59,778 nucleotides of DNA from Gilvimarinus agarilyticus (GTDB lineage: Bacteria > Pseudomonadota > Gammaproteobacteria > Pseudomonadales > Cellvibrionaceae): the NCBI RefSeq assembly GCF_000832015.1, contig NZ_JXCJ01000001.1, positions 3,246,410-3,306,187 on the forward strand, in the 5' to 3' direction. Position 1 is the stretch's first letter; each line of letters opens with the position of its first letter. The notes below the pieces were generated by a model. The model ran no database searches. It saw only the letters and a program-made list of their open reading frames with translations, and was not told where the DNA came from. The position numbers and the translations under genes are program-made. This document shows positions 18,276 through 27,099 of this stretch, one piece after another.

Positions 18276-20006
18276 TTAATCGAGAGGCTCGATATAATCC
18301 AGCATTAACTGCAGCGACTCACGACCCCGGTACTCGTTAACATCCAGTTTAAACGCGGCGCGAACACGAGTGGTTGCAGGGCTCGGCCACACCTCTAAAT
18401 CCACATTAAAAGCGATAGCGTCAATGGCGAGCTGATTATTCGCCTCCGGCGCCAACACCAGCTTTAAATGTTTATCGCCGACAATGCGTTGCTGCACCAG
18501 GGTAAACTCGCCATCAAACAATGGCTCGGGAAAGTGCTGCCCCCAGGGGCCCGCCGCCCGCAACTGGTGCGCTAAACCGAGGTCAAACTCCGCATCACTT
18601 AACATACCGTCACTAAGCACCACGGCTTGTAGGTCGTCATTGTTTAACTGACGCCTTACCTCGTTATCAAAGGCGCTGGCAAATGCAGCAAAATCATCTT
18701 TGGCCAAGCTCATACCCGCCGCCATGGCGTGGCCACCAAATTTATGCAACAACTCCGGGTGGTGCGCCGCAACCGCGTCTAAGGCATCGCGAATATGCAG
18801 CCCGGGAATCGAGCGCGCCGAGCCCTTAATGGTGCCATCGTCGGCGTCGGCAAAGACAATTACCGGTCGGTGGTGTCGATCTTTAATACGCGATGCGAGA
18901 ATACCGATAACGCCCTGATGCCAACGGGCATCGTACAGGCATAAGCCCCAGGGCAACTCGCCATCCTCGCCCACCTCTAAGCCATCCAACATTTGCAAGG
19001 CTTCGCGCTGCATGCCGTTCTCAATGGCTTTGCGATCGCGGTTAAAATCGTCCAGTGCTACGGCTAGCTCGCGCGCAGTAAGCAGATCGTCACTCAACAA
19101 ACACTGAATACCAATGCTCATGTCGTCTAGCCGGCCGGCAGCATTTAAGCGCGGCCCCAACGCAAAGCCTAAATCCGCAGCCACCAAACGCTCGCGGCCG
19201 CGGCCGGCCACCTCAAGCAGTGCCAAAATACCGGGGCGCGCCACACCCGCGCGAATACGCTGTAGCCCCTGCTCGACCAAAATACGGTTGTTGTGATCCA
19301 GCGGTACCACATCGGCCACGGTGCCCAAGGCAACTAAATCTAAATACTGGGCCATGTTTGGCTCTTTAATGCCAGCCTCGGCAAACCAGCCAATCTGGCT
19401 CAGCTCTCGCCTTAAGGCGTTAAGCACATAAAAAATTACCCCGACACCGGCCAGGTTTTTACTGGGAAAATCACAACCGGGTTGATTGGGGTTTACAATC
19501 GCCTCGGCCGCCGGCAACTGCGCACCCGGCAAGTGATGATCCGTAACCAGTACGGCGATACCCAGCGCCTGGGCGGCCGCGACACCTTCGATGCTGGAAA
19601 TACCGTTATCCACGGTAACGATTAAATCGGGCTCCCGTTCGGCTGCCACGGCCACGATCTCGGGCGTTAAACCGTAGCCATATTCAAATCGGTTGGGCAC
19701 CAAAAACTCAACCTGGCGCGCGCCCATGGCGGTTAATGCCAAAACGGCCAAGGCCGAGCTGGTAGCGCCATCACAATCAAAGTCACCGACAATTAAAATA
19801 CGGGCATCGGCCACCACCGCATCGGCCAGCAAACTGGCCGCCTCGGGCAACCCCTTCATGGAGGGCTTGAGTAGCTCTTGTAAGGTAAGCGCCAGCTCAC
19901 GCTCATCGCTAACGCCTCGGGCGCTATAAATACGAGCCAGTAACGGCGGGACGGCATCGCTGCTAAAAGCGGCCTCGGTAGAGCGGCGTTTGATGAGTTT
20001 TTGCAT
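18276..20006 (-). CDS. recJ: Single-stranded-DNA-specific exonuclease RecJ
   Basis: A 576-residue protein, full length for RecJ, which digests single-stranded DNA 5' to 3' in recombination and mismatch repair. The DHH-family metal motifs are visible: IVGDFDCDGATSSA, VTVDNGISS, LVTDHHLPG and, in the DHHA1 part, FGGHAMAAGMSL. An OB-like C-terminal segment follows. It closes the xerD-dsbC-hom-thrC-recJ run typical of gammaproteobacteria, with a structured 122-base spacer from thrC. Confidence 0.93.
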   Translation of the reverse strand: MQKLIKRRSTEAAFSSDAVPPLLARIYSARGVSDERELALTLQELLKPSMKGLPEAASLLADAVVADARILIVGDFDCDGATSSALAVLALTAMGARQVEFLVPNRFEYGYGLTPEIVAVAAEREPDLIVTVDNGISSIEGVAAAQALGIAVLVTDHHLPGAQLPAAEAIVNPNQPGCDFPSKNLAGVGVIFYVLNALRRELSQIGWFAEAGIKEPNMAQYLDLVALGTVADVVPLDHNNRILVEQGLQRIRAGVARPGILALLEVAGRGRERLVAADLGFALGPRLNAAGRLDDMSIGIQCLLSDDLLTARELAVALDDFNRDRKAIENGMQREALQMLDGLEVGEDGELPWGLCLYDARWHQGVIGILASRIKDRHHRPVIVFADADDGTIKGSARSIPGLHIRDALDAVAAHHPELLHKFGGHAMAAGMSLAKDDFAAFASAFDNEVRRQLNNDDLQAVVLSDGMLSDAEFDLGLAHQLRAAGPWGQHFPEPLFDGEFTLVQQRIVGDKHLKLVLAPEANNQLAIDAIAFNVDLEVWPSPATTRVRAAFKLDVNEYRGRESLQLMLDYIEPLD

Positions 20007-20019
20007 GGGGGGACTCGTC

Positions 20020-20122
20020 GGACGTCAGAGGTCTGAAGTCTGACGCACGAAGCACAGTCGATAACTATACTTCGTGCGCGATTAGAAGTGCAGCGTCTGA
20101 CGTCCGGCTTCAGACGTCAGAC
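20020..20122. repeat. Three-hairpin element between thrC and recJ
   Basis: The spacer has three inverted repeats. On the left, TCAGA and TCTGA face each other at 20025-20036. In the centre, CGCACGAAG (20044-20052) faces CTTCGTGCG (20070-20078). On the right, GTCTGACGTC (20095-20104) faces GACGTCAGAC (20113-20122). The left arm GGACGTCAGA (20020-20029) also matches TCTGACGTCC (20096-20105), so alternative pairings exist. There is no T run, so it is not a simple terminator. It looks like an intergenic repeat element or an mRNA-processing structure. Confidence 0.6.
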
Positions 20123-20128
20123 ACACAA

Positions 20129-21526
20129 TCAACAAGCCAAGTGCCCGGACATAAACTTATGCACGGTTTCGGCATCGTTCGGCAGTACTTCGTAGCGCTC
20201 TTCGCGCTCGAACAAATCGGCCATATGATGGGGCAGCGCCGGGTCCTCGGTTTGGCCGGCCTTTTGTACCGCTTCAGGGAACTTAGCCGGATGCGCAGTC
20301 GCCAGGCACACCATGGGCACATCTTGATTGCGGCGGGTGGCTCGGGCAGCCTCGACACCGATAGCGGTGTGAGGGTCGAGCAAATACTCGGTGTTTTCAA
20401 ACACATCGCGAATCACTTCGAGCATGCGCTCGTCATCCACGCGATGGCTGGCAAACAGCTCGCGAGCGCGGCTGAGGGCGCTCTCATCTAAGTGCATGGC
20501 GCCGGTTTTAAAGTCTTCCATCAACTGCGCAATTTTACCGCCATCGCGATCGTACAAATCAAACAACATGCGCTCGAAGTTACTCGACACCATGATGTCC
20601 ATACTGGGCGACAAGGTGTGCTCGAGTTGTTGCTTGCTTAAATCGTTGGCGCTAATGGCGCGGTGCAAAATATCGTTACTGTTGGTGGCAATTACCAGCT
20701 GATCGATCGGCAAGCCCATACGCTTGGCAAGATAGCCGGCAAAAATATCGCCAAAGTTACCGGTGGGCACCGAGAACGAAATCGGGCGCGCGGGGCCACC
20801 CAACGCCAACGAGGCGTAAAAGTAGTAAACGATCTGGGCCATAATACGCGCCCAGTTAATAGAGTTTACCGCTACCAGCTGACGACCTTCGGGCAAAAAC
20901 GACTGGTCGGCAAAACTGGCTTTAACCATGTTCTGACAATCGTCAAAATTACCGTCCAGAGCAATATTATGCACGTTGTCTTCCAATACCGTGGTCATCT
21001 GGCGACGCTGTACATTAGACACGCGATTGTGCGGATGCAAAATAAAAATATCGATGTTGTCGCAACGACGGCAACCTTCAATGGCGGCCGAGCCGGTATC
21101 GCCCGACGTCGCACCCATCACCACGACTTTTTGGTCGCGCTTTTTTAAGATGTAATCGAGCAAATGCCCCAAAAACTGCAGTGCAAAATCTTTGAACGCC
21201 AGCGTGGGCCCCTGAAACAACTCTAAAATAAACTCGTTGTGACCGGTTTGCACCAGCGGCGCAATCGCTTTGTGGCGAAAGGTCGCGTAGGAATCGGCGA
21301 TGATTTTTTTCAGGTCGGCCTCGGGCACGGCGCCGTCCACAAAGGGCGACACCACCTTAAAGGCCAGCTCTTCATAGGATAAACCCGCCCAGCTGGCGAT
21401 CTCTTCGCGGCTAAATTCGGGCAGCGTTTCGGGCACGTAAAGGCCGCCATCGGGGGCCAGGCCGGTCAGTACCACTTCTTCAAATGACAGTGCGGGCGCT
21501 TGGCCGCGAGTGCTTATGTATTTCAC
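20129..21526 (-). CDS. thrC: Threonine synthase
   Basis: A 465-residue PLP enzyme making threonine from O-phosphohomoserine. The N terminus MKYISTRG and the PLP-lysine motif PTLAFKDFALQFLG are typical, followed by the phosphate-binding GATSGDTGSAA. It is 48 bases downstream of hom, its pathway partner. The length agrees with the fungal/gammaproteobacterial long form. Confidence 0.94.
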   Translation of the reverse strand: MKYISTRGQAPALSFEEVVLTGLAPDGGLYVPETLPEFSREEIASWAGLSYEELAFKVVSPFVDGAVPEADLKKIIADSYATFRHKAIAPLVQTGHNEFILELFQGPTLAFKDFALQFLGHLLDYILKKRDQKVVVMGATSGDTGSAAIEGCRRCDNIDIFILHPHNRVSNVQRRQMTTVLEDNVHNIALDGNFDDCQNMVKASFADQSFLPEGRQLVAVNSINWARIMAQIVYYFYASLALGGPARPISFSVPTGNFGDIFAGYLAKRMGLPIDQLVIATNSNDILHRAISANDLSKQQLEHTLSPSMDIMVSSNFERMLFDLYDRDGGKIAQLMEDFKTGAMHLDESALSRARELFASHRVDDERMLEVIRDVFENTEYLLDPHTAIGVEAARATRRNQDVPMVCLATAHPAKFPEAVQKAGQTEDPALPHHMADLFEREERYEVLPNDAETVHKFMSGHLAC

Positions 21527-21574
21527 ACGAGTAACCTGATTAACATGTTCAATAAAGGCGGGCTAGCCGCCCGC

Positions 21575-22882
21575 TTATTTTAACGGCTCAAGACGGATGC
21601 GGGTAATTGCTCCGGTGATTGAGCTAAGCGCTTCAATCTTGCTGATCGCCGTAGCCAGATCTTTCTCAACAGCACGGTTGGTCAGTAGAATCAGCGGTAC
21701 AATTTCTTCGTCATCGGGCGCTTCTTTCTGAATCAGCGCCTCAATGCTAATACCCGAGTCGCTTAAGATGGTTGCCACCTGGGACAACACACCAGGTTTA
21801 TCCAGCGCCGACATACGTAAGTAGTAAGCCGTTTCGACATTTTCGATAGGCAGAATATCGTCCTCGCCTAAGCTGCCCTGATGGAAGCCTAAGTGCGGCA
21901 CGCGATGCTCGGGGTTGGCGGTCAGGGTCCGGGCTACATCGACGATATCGGCGATAACCGCCGAGGCCGTCGGCTCAGCACCGGCACCGGCGCCGTAGTA
22001 CATCGTTGGGCCTACTGCATCGCCTTTCACCATAATGGCATTCATTACGCCATCAACGTTGGCCAGCTGGCGCTTGGCGGGAATCAAGGTCGGGTGCACT
22101 CGCAGCTCGATACCATCAGGCGTGCGGCGGGCGATGCCCAGGTGTTTAATGCGGTAACCCAGCTCATCGGCGTAGGCCACATCCACTGGCTCGATCTTGC
22201 TGATGCCTTCGGTAAATACTTTGTCAAACTGCAGCGGAATACCAAACGACATAGAGGCCAAAATCACCAGCTTGTGGGCGGCATCAATCCCCTCTACATC
22301 AAATGTCGGGTCCGCCTCAGCGTAGCCCAGCTCTTGAGCCTCAGCCAGCACGTCATCAAAGTCGCGGCCTTTGTCACGCATCTCGGTGAGAATAAAGTTA
22401 CCGGTGCCGTTGATGATACCGGCCAGCCACTCGATACGGTTGGCCGATAGCCCCTCACGAATGGATTTGATAATAGGAATCCCGCCCGCTACTGCAGCCT
22501 CAAATGCGACGGTCACGCCTTTTTTATCGGCGGCGGCAAAAATTTCATTGCCGTGCTCAGCAATCAGGGCTTTGTTGGCGGTAACTACGTGCTTGCCATG
22601 CTCGATGGCGGTCATAATCAAGTCGCGGGCAACGGTCACACCGCCCATCAGCTCGACCACTACATCGACATTGGGGTTGCGAGCCACGTCAAATACATCG
22701 CGGGTAACATTCAATGCGGTCATGTCGCAATGGGGGTTGTCCCTGCGCGCACCAACCTGCTCTACAATAATGTCGCTACCGGCGCGGGCATTAATGACGC
22801 GCTCATTGCGCGCCAGTACGTTCACGGTGCCACTGCCTACGGTTCCCAGACCGCAGATACCTAATCTGACCGGTTTCAACAT
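21575..22882 (-). CDS. hom: Homoserine dehydrogenase with C-terminal ACT domain
   Basis: A 435-residue monofunctional enzyme reducing aspartate semialdehyde to homoserine. It has the NAD(P)-binding GICGLGTVGSGTV at the start, the catalytic region GIINGTGNFILTEM and DPTFDVEGIDAAHKL, and an ACT domain (about 350-430, YYLRMSALDKPGVLSQVA) that suits threonine feedback. I chose ATG 22882 because AGAGG precedes it; an in-frame start at 22927 would add 15 residues lacking homology. It is not fused to aspartokinase, unlike E. coli ThrA. Confidence 0.93.
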   Translation of the reverse strand: MLKPVRLGICGLGTVGSGTVNVLARNERVINARAGSDIIVEQVGARRDNPHCDMTALNVTRDVFDVARNPNVDVVVELMGGVTVARDLIMTAIEHGKHVVTANKALIAEHGNEIFAAADKKGVTVAFEAAVAGGIPIIKSIREGLSANRIEWLAGIINGTGNFILTEMRDKGRDFDDVLAEAQELGYAEADPTFDVEGIDAAHKLVILASMSFGIPLQFDKVFTEGISKIEPVDVAYADELGYRIKHLGIARRTPDGIELRVHPTLIPAKRQLANVDGVMNAIMVKGDAVGPTMYYGAGAGAEPTASAVIADIVDVARTLTANPEHRVPHLGFHQGSLGEDDILPIENVETAYYLRMSALDKPGVLSQVATILSDSGISIEALIQKEAPDDEEIVPLILLTNRAVEKDLATAISKIEALSSITGAITRIRLEPLK

Positions 22883-23007
22883 CGATTCCTCTTTATGATG
22901 GAGTTCTGAACAATTAAAAGACGGCAACCTTACTCAGCACGAGGGTTGCTGTCAATTGCCTAACGAGGGGGCTGCCGGCCGGGCGCGAGCCCAGCCAGCG
23001 GGAGTCA

Positions 23008-23808
23008 CTACTTTTGCTCGATTGCCTGCAACAACTGCTCTGGTGGCTGATAGCCCACAAAGAGGCGGCCATCGGGCAGCAAAATTGCGGGGGTGCCGGT
23101 AACGCCCATTTCTCCGCCCTTTAAGTACTGCTGCTCAATGGGGTTTTCACAGGTGGCGGGTTCAACGGACTCTAGGTTTTTGAGCTTATCCAGCGCCGCT
23201 TTTTGATCGTCGGCACACCAGGCGCTTTCGAGTTTAGCCGCCGAGGGGCTGTTAGCACCGGCACGGGGATAGGCCAGGTAGCGAATCTCAATACCCAGAT
23301 CATTGTAGCCGGGCTTGTTAGCGCCCATTTCGTTATAACTGTGCATTTGGCTGTGTAAACGGCGGCAATAACCGCAATCAACATCGGTAAAGACATAAGC
23401 CACGTGCTTAGTTTCACCCTCTGGGGCAAACTTGATGCTGTCGGCTTCCTTCAGGCTCGACACAAACTCGCGGCGGCTATTCAGCAGGTAAGGATCCTGT
23501 ACCGGAGCCAAGCCTGAAGCGGTAATGTCAAACGTCTCGCCCATAATCAGGTGCTTGCCGTCAGCCGAGATAATCACCGCTGGGCCACCAATGATTTGCA
23601 CATTGTAGAGGCCGTCGATGACCGACGGGCGAATAGCACCTAACTGAGCACCGTCAGTTAGCGTCGTGAGGGCCTCTTTAATAACCGCCTCCGGCGACTC
23701 CGTCTCTGTAGCGGTTGCTTCTGGGGCTGCTTCTTGAGCGTGGACGCCTGTTGTCAGCACTGCTGACAAGCCCAACGCTAAACCGTATTGAATGACTCGT
23801 AAAACCAT
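23008..23808 (-). CDS. dsbC: Thiol:disulfide interchange protein DsbC
   Basis: A 266-residue periplasmic disulfide isomerase: signal peptide (about 1-24, ending VHAQEA), dimerisation domain (about 55-120) and thioredoxin fold with active site CGYC (Cys145 and Cys148) in FTDVDCGYCRRLH, and a cis-proline segment GVTGTPAILL. Its place between xerD and hom is the usual gammaproteobacterial one. A Glu/Thr/Ala-rich linker of about 15 residues follows the signal peptide. Confidence 0.92.
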   Translation of the reverse strand: MVLRVIQYGLALGLSAVLTTGVHAQEAAPEATATETESPEAVIKEALTTLTDGAQLGAIRPSVIDGLYNVQIIGGPAVIISADGKHLIMGETFDITASGLAPVQDPYLLNSRREFVSSLKEADSIKFAPEGETKHVAYVFTDVDCGYCRRLHSQMHSYNEMGANKPGYNDLGIEIRYLAYPRAGANSPSAAKLESAWCADDQKAALDKLKNLESVEPATCENPIEQQYLKGGEMGVTGTPAILLPDGRLFVGYQPPEQLLQAIEQK

Positions 23809-23889
23809 AAACTCAACTCGTTAGGGAATGTTCCCGGATACGTTTCCGGGGCCAGTTTACCATATAAACTTACCCACAGGCTCCAAACT

Positions 23890-24804
23890 CTAGCCCCGAG
23901 GGTGGTGCTGCTGATGCAACCCCTGCATCCGCGCCTGAGCTACATGGGTGTATATTTGCGTGGTCGACAGATCACTGTGACCCAGCAGCAGCTGTACCAC
24001 GCGCAGATCTGCACCGTGATTTAACAGGTGCGTGGCAAATGCGTGGCGCAAAGTGTGTGGCGACAGAGGCTTATCAATACCCGCCACTAGTGCCCAGTGC
24101 TTAATGCGGTGCCAAAATGTTTGACGTGTCATCGCTTGCGCACGGGTACTTGGAAACAGCACCTCTAAAGGTTTTTCGCCCACCAGCAGCGGGCGCGCCT
24201 CACGCATATAGCGCGTCAGCCAGTAGCTCGCCTCTTCACCCAAGGGCACTAAACGCTCTTTACTGCCCTTGCCCATCACTTTAACGACGCCCTGGCGCAG
24301 GTTTAATAGTGTCAGAGTTAAACTCGTCAGCTCAGACACTCGTAAACCGCAGGCGTAAAGCACCTCTAACATAGCGCGATCACGCAGCCCCACCGGGTCA
24401 GAAACATCGGGGGCATTAAGCAGAGCTTCGACATCCCGCTCAGTTAAAAGTTTTGGCAGCGATTTAGGCAACTTGGGGCTTTCGATGCCCACCAGAGGAT
24501 CGAGCTCTTGCAAGCCCTCGCGCACCTGGTCGCGATAAAAGCCTCGCAAGCAAGACAACAAGCGGGCCGTTGAGCGACTGGTGTACCCCTTGCCGTGGCG
24601 CCAGGCCAGATAACCCAATAACGGCTCGCCGGTTATGGGCCCGGCCAGTGACCGGCCCTGCCCGGCAAGGTACCGCGCCAGCCCCTGCAGATCACGCCGA
24701 TAGCTGGACAGCGAATTCTCCGAGAGGCCCTTTTCCAGCCACACACGATCTAGGTAGGCATCAATTACTGCCGTATCGGCAGCCGACAAGGGCTTGGATG
24801 TCAT
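23890..24804 (-). CDS. xerD: Site-specific tyrosine recombinase XerD
   Basis: A 304-residue recombinase resolving chromosome dimers at dif with XerC. The catalytic residues are visible: Arg in YACGLRVSEL, Lys in VMGKGSKERLVPL, His-x-x-Arg in HTLRHAFATHLL, His in LLGHSDLSTTQIYTH, whose Tyr is the nucleophile. The N-terminal SAM-like domain covers about 1-105. It is the first gene of the run leading to dsbC and hom and lies after the rplS terminator. Confidence 0.93.
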   Translation of the reverse strand: MTSKPLSAADTAVIDAYLDRVWLEKGLSENSLSSYRRDLQGLARYLAGQGRSLAGPITGEPLLGYLAWRHGKGYTSRSTARLLSCLRGFYRDQVREGLQELDPLVGIESPKLPKSLPKLLTERDVEALLNAPDVSDPVGLRDRAMLEVLYACGLRVSELTSLTLTLLNLRQGVVKVMGKGSKERLVPLGEEASYWLTRYMREARPLLVGEKPLEVLFPSTRAQAMTRQTFWHRIKHWALVAGIDKPLSPHTLRHAFATHLLNHGADLRVVQLLLGHSDLSTTQIYTHVAQARMQGLHQQHHPRG

Positions 24805-24870
24805 GGGTATTCCGCAGCAGTCACCATTGCGCCACAGCCTATGTAAAGCTAGCTATAGCAAGTTGCGCCA

Positions 24871-24910
24871 TAAAAAAAGCCGATGTAGTTTCCCACATCG
24901 GCTTTTTTTA
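24871..24910 (-). terminator. Strong intrinsic terminator of the rpsP-rimM-trmD-rplS operon
   Basis: A 16-bp perfect stem (24871-24886 with 24895-24910) around an 8-base loop, with GC-rich core GCCGATGT and A/T runs on both sides. It ends transcripts from the minus-strand ribosomal operon before xerD and is symmetrical, so it could also work on the plus strand. Confidence 0.93.
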
Positions 24911-24955
24911 TACAAAACGCACTTAACAAAACGTGCGCTTAGTATCGCTAGGCTA

Positions 24956-25306
24956 TTAACCCAACTTTTCTTTAATACGTGCGGCACGACCGGTCAGGTC
25001 ACGCAAGTAGTACAACTTAGCCTGACGCACATCACCGCGACGCTTAACCGCGATGCTATCAACCTGACGGCTGTGAGTCTGGAAAGTACGCTCAACACCA
25101 ACACCGTGAGAGATTTTGCGCACGGTGAAAGCCGAGTGCAAACCACGGTTACGCTTGGCAATAACAACACCTTCGTAAGCCTGCAGACGCTCGCGGCTAC
25201 CTTCGGTTACTTTAACCTGAACGACAACGGTGTCGCCTGGTGAGAACGAAGGTACTTCTTGTTTGAGCTGTTCGTTTTCGAGCTCTTGAATGATTTTGTT
25301 GGTCAT
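24956..25306 (-). CDS. rplS: 50S ribosomal protein L19
   Basis: A 116-residue protein with the L19 pattern: [35 protein letters not shown] is followed by the basic [48 protein letters not shown] region in matching order. It lies at the 30S-50S interface. It is the last gene of the S16-RimM-TrmD-L19 operon, 39 bases after trmD and followed by a strong terminator. Confidence 0.96.
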   Translation of the reverse strand: MTNKIIQELENEQLKQEVPSFSPGDTVVVQVKVTEGSRERLQAYEGVVIAKRNRGLHSAFTVRKISHGVGVERTFQTHSRQVDSIAVKRRGDVRQAKLYYLRDLTGRAARIKEKLG

Positions 25307-25345
25307 TTCAATTCTCCTAAAGAGTTTGTAGCTTCACAGCTAGAA

Positions 25346-26119
25346 TCAATCGTTATCAAGGTCCCGACGAAAGTCCGTCAGCAGCGCCCGCTGCTCCTCG
25401 GTTAAGTTTTTGCTTTGCAACAAATCTGGCCGTCTGAGCCAGGTTCGCCCCAGCGCTTGTTGTAAGCGCCAACGCCGAATTTTTTCGTGGTCACCCGAGA
25501 GCAAAATCGCGGGCACCGCCTCGCCATTAAGTACCTCTGGGCGAGTGTAGTGCGGGTGATCAAGCAACCCGTCACTGAATGAATCCTCCACCGCCGACTG
25601 AGCATCGCCCAGCGCACCCGGTAACAAGCGGGTGACCGCGTCGATCAGTACCATCGCCGGCAGCTCGCCGCCCGATAATACATAATCACCAATGGACCAC
25701 TCTTCATCGACAACCGCCTGGATTAGGCGCTCGTCAATGCCTTCATAGCGTCCGGCAATTAAAATCAAATTGCCACGTCGCGCCATTTGGGTGGCTGCCG
25801 ACTGATCAAACACTTGCCCCTGAGGCGAGAGGTAGACCACACGAGCATCACCCGTCCACTGCCTGGCCGCATCTACCGCGTCGCGCAGTGGCTGTACTTT
25901 CATCAACATGCCGGGGCCACCGCCATAGGGGCGATCATCCACGGTTTTATGCCGGTCGGCGGTAAAATCCCGTGGATTCCAGCACTGTATCTCCAGCTGC
26001 CCTCGCGTTACCGCGCGGCCCGTGATGCCATTATCGCGCACCGCAGCCAACATCTCTGGAAATAGCGTTACAACCGCAATTTTCATGGTTGCTGTAATCT
26101 TGTCATCTGACTCAAACAC
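25346..26119 (-). CDS. trmD: tRNA (guanine-N1-)-methyltransferase
   Basis: A 257-residue SPOUT methyltransferase making m1G37 in tRNAs. The motifs [32 protein letters not shown] and [14 protein letters not shown] form the knot and active site. I placed the start at GTG 26119 because GGGAG lies at good spacing; the alternative ATG 26086 matches where homologues begin ([12 protein letters not shown]) but has a weak ribosome site. It lies 23 bases after rimM. Confidence 0.94.
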   Translation of the reverse strand: MFESDDKITATMKIAVVTLFPEMLAAVRDNGITGRAVTRGQLEIQCWNPRDFTADRHKTVDDRPYGGGPGMLMKVQPLRDAVDAARQWTGDARVVYLSPQGQVFDQSAATQMARRGNLILIAGRYEGIDERLIQAVVDEEWSIGDYVLSGGELPAMVLIDAVTRLLPGALGDAQSAVEDSFSDGLLDHPHYTRPEVLNGEAVPAILLSGDHEKIRRWRLQQALGRTWLRRPDLLQSKNLTEEQRALLTDFRRDLDND

Positions 26120-26142
26120 CTGGGCTCCCGTAACTGCCGGCC

Positions 26143-26682
26143 CTAAAAAGATGGATCCCAGTCCACCTCTATGGTGTTTGTCGCCCGATCGATGTGGGTA
26201 ACAAACTGATCCGGCACATAGGGGATCAAGCGTTCGCGCTCATCGATGCTATCGGCATCGGGCGCCACTACCAGCACATCATTAGCACCCGTTTCTATAA
26301 GCTTCTTAACCGAGCCGAGGCGATATTCACCTCCGTCAAAGCGGCTAAGCACAGCCATGTCTTGCAACTGATGCCAGTAAAACTCACCCTCTTCCAAGGG
26401 CGGCAGCTGATCGCGCTCAACGGCAATGACACAATTTGTGTACTGCGCCGCGATATCCCGATCATCAACATCTTTGATGTGGGCGACAAAACCTTTGCCG
26501 TGCTCGCGATACTCATCAATCTCAAAGGCCTTCACACCGTGGGCGGTTTTAAGCCACCAGGGCGAATAGTCAAAGAGATTAGCGGCGGGCTCTGTGTGTG
26601 AGCGGATTTTTATCCACCCTTTCACACCGAACACGCCGGTTACCTGCCCGACGTTGACCAGATTAGAAGAACCTGCTGACAC
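26143..26682 (-). CDS. rimM: Ribosome maturation factor RimM
   Basis: A 179-residue protein with the RimM barrel ([22 protein letters not shown]) and the PRC-barrel half ([13 protein letters not shown] ... DVLVVAPD ... [10 protein letters not shown]). It binds S19 and helps mature the 30S head. It is 11 bases downstream of rpsP, as in most proteobacteria. Confidence 0.95.
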   Translation of the reverse strand: MSAGSSNLVNVGQVTGVFGVKGWIKIRSHTEPAANLFDYSPWWLKTAHGVKAFEIDEYREHGKGFVAHIKDVDDRDIAAQYTNCVIAVERDQLPPLEEGEFYWHQLQDMAVLSRFDGGEYRLGSVKKLIETGANDVLVVAPDADSIDERERLIPYVPDQFVTHIDRATNTIEVDWDPSF

Positions 26683-26693
26683 CGGGCGAGTAA

Positions 26694-26933
26694 TCAGGCT
26701 GCGTCTTTAACCAGCTTGGCAACGCGGTCGCTCAACTGAGCACCTTGGCCAACCCAGTAATTTACGCGCTCCTGGTCAACACGCAGGCGCTCTTCCTGGC
26801 CACGGGCGATAGGGTTAAAGAAACCTACACGCTCAATAAAACGACCATTACGGGCACTGCGGCTGTTGGTTACAGTCAGGTGGTAAAAAGGACGCTTCTT
26901 AGAGCCACCACGTGACAGACGAATAGTTACCAT
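26694..26933 (-). CDS. rpsP: 30S ribosomal protein S16
   Basis: A 79-residue protein with the S16 signature [17 protein letters not shown] and VGFFNPIA. First gene of the ribosomal/tRNA-modification operon. ATG 26933 is preceded by AGGAAAG. Confidence 0.96.
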   Translation of the reverse strand: MVTIRLSRGGSKKRPFYHLTVTNSRSARNGRFIERVGFFNPIARGQEERLRVDQERVNYWVGQGAQLSDRVAKLVKDAA

Positions 26934-27029
26934 TCTTGCTTTCCTGTAGTTTCATTGGTGCAGGCCTTGCCCGCACACGGTTTAAAATTAGGTTCATCAG
27001 CGGAGCGAGTCCACCGCGAAAGGCGCCGT

Positions 27030-27035
27030 ATTCTA
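27030..27035 (-). promoter_or_regulatory. Possible -10 element for rpsP
   Basis: On the minus strand TAGAAT followed by a GC-rich discriminator lies about 100 bases upstream of rpsP, a pattern common at ribosomal operons. No clear -35 is visible at 17 bases. Confidence 0.35.
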
Positions 27036-27058
27036 AGGGAAACGATTGCCGTTGTATA

Positions 27059-27089
27059 GCGCTATTGTGCAAGTTTTACGCAATAGCGC
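27059..27089 (-). terminator. Hairpin after fabY
   Basis: GCGCTATTG (27059-27067) faces CAATAGCGC (27081-27089), a perfect 9-bp stem ending 11 bases downstream of the fabY stop (minus strand). The T run expected of an intrinsic terminator is missing, so termination may be partial or Rho-aided. Confidence 0.45.
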
Positions 27090-27099
27090 GAGATCGCCG

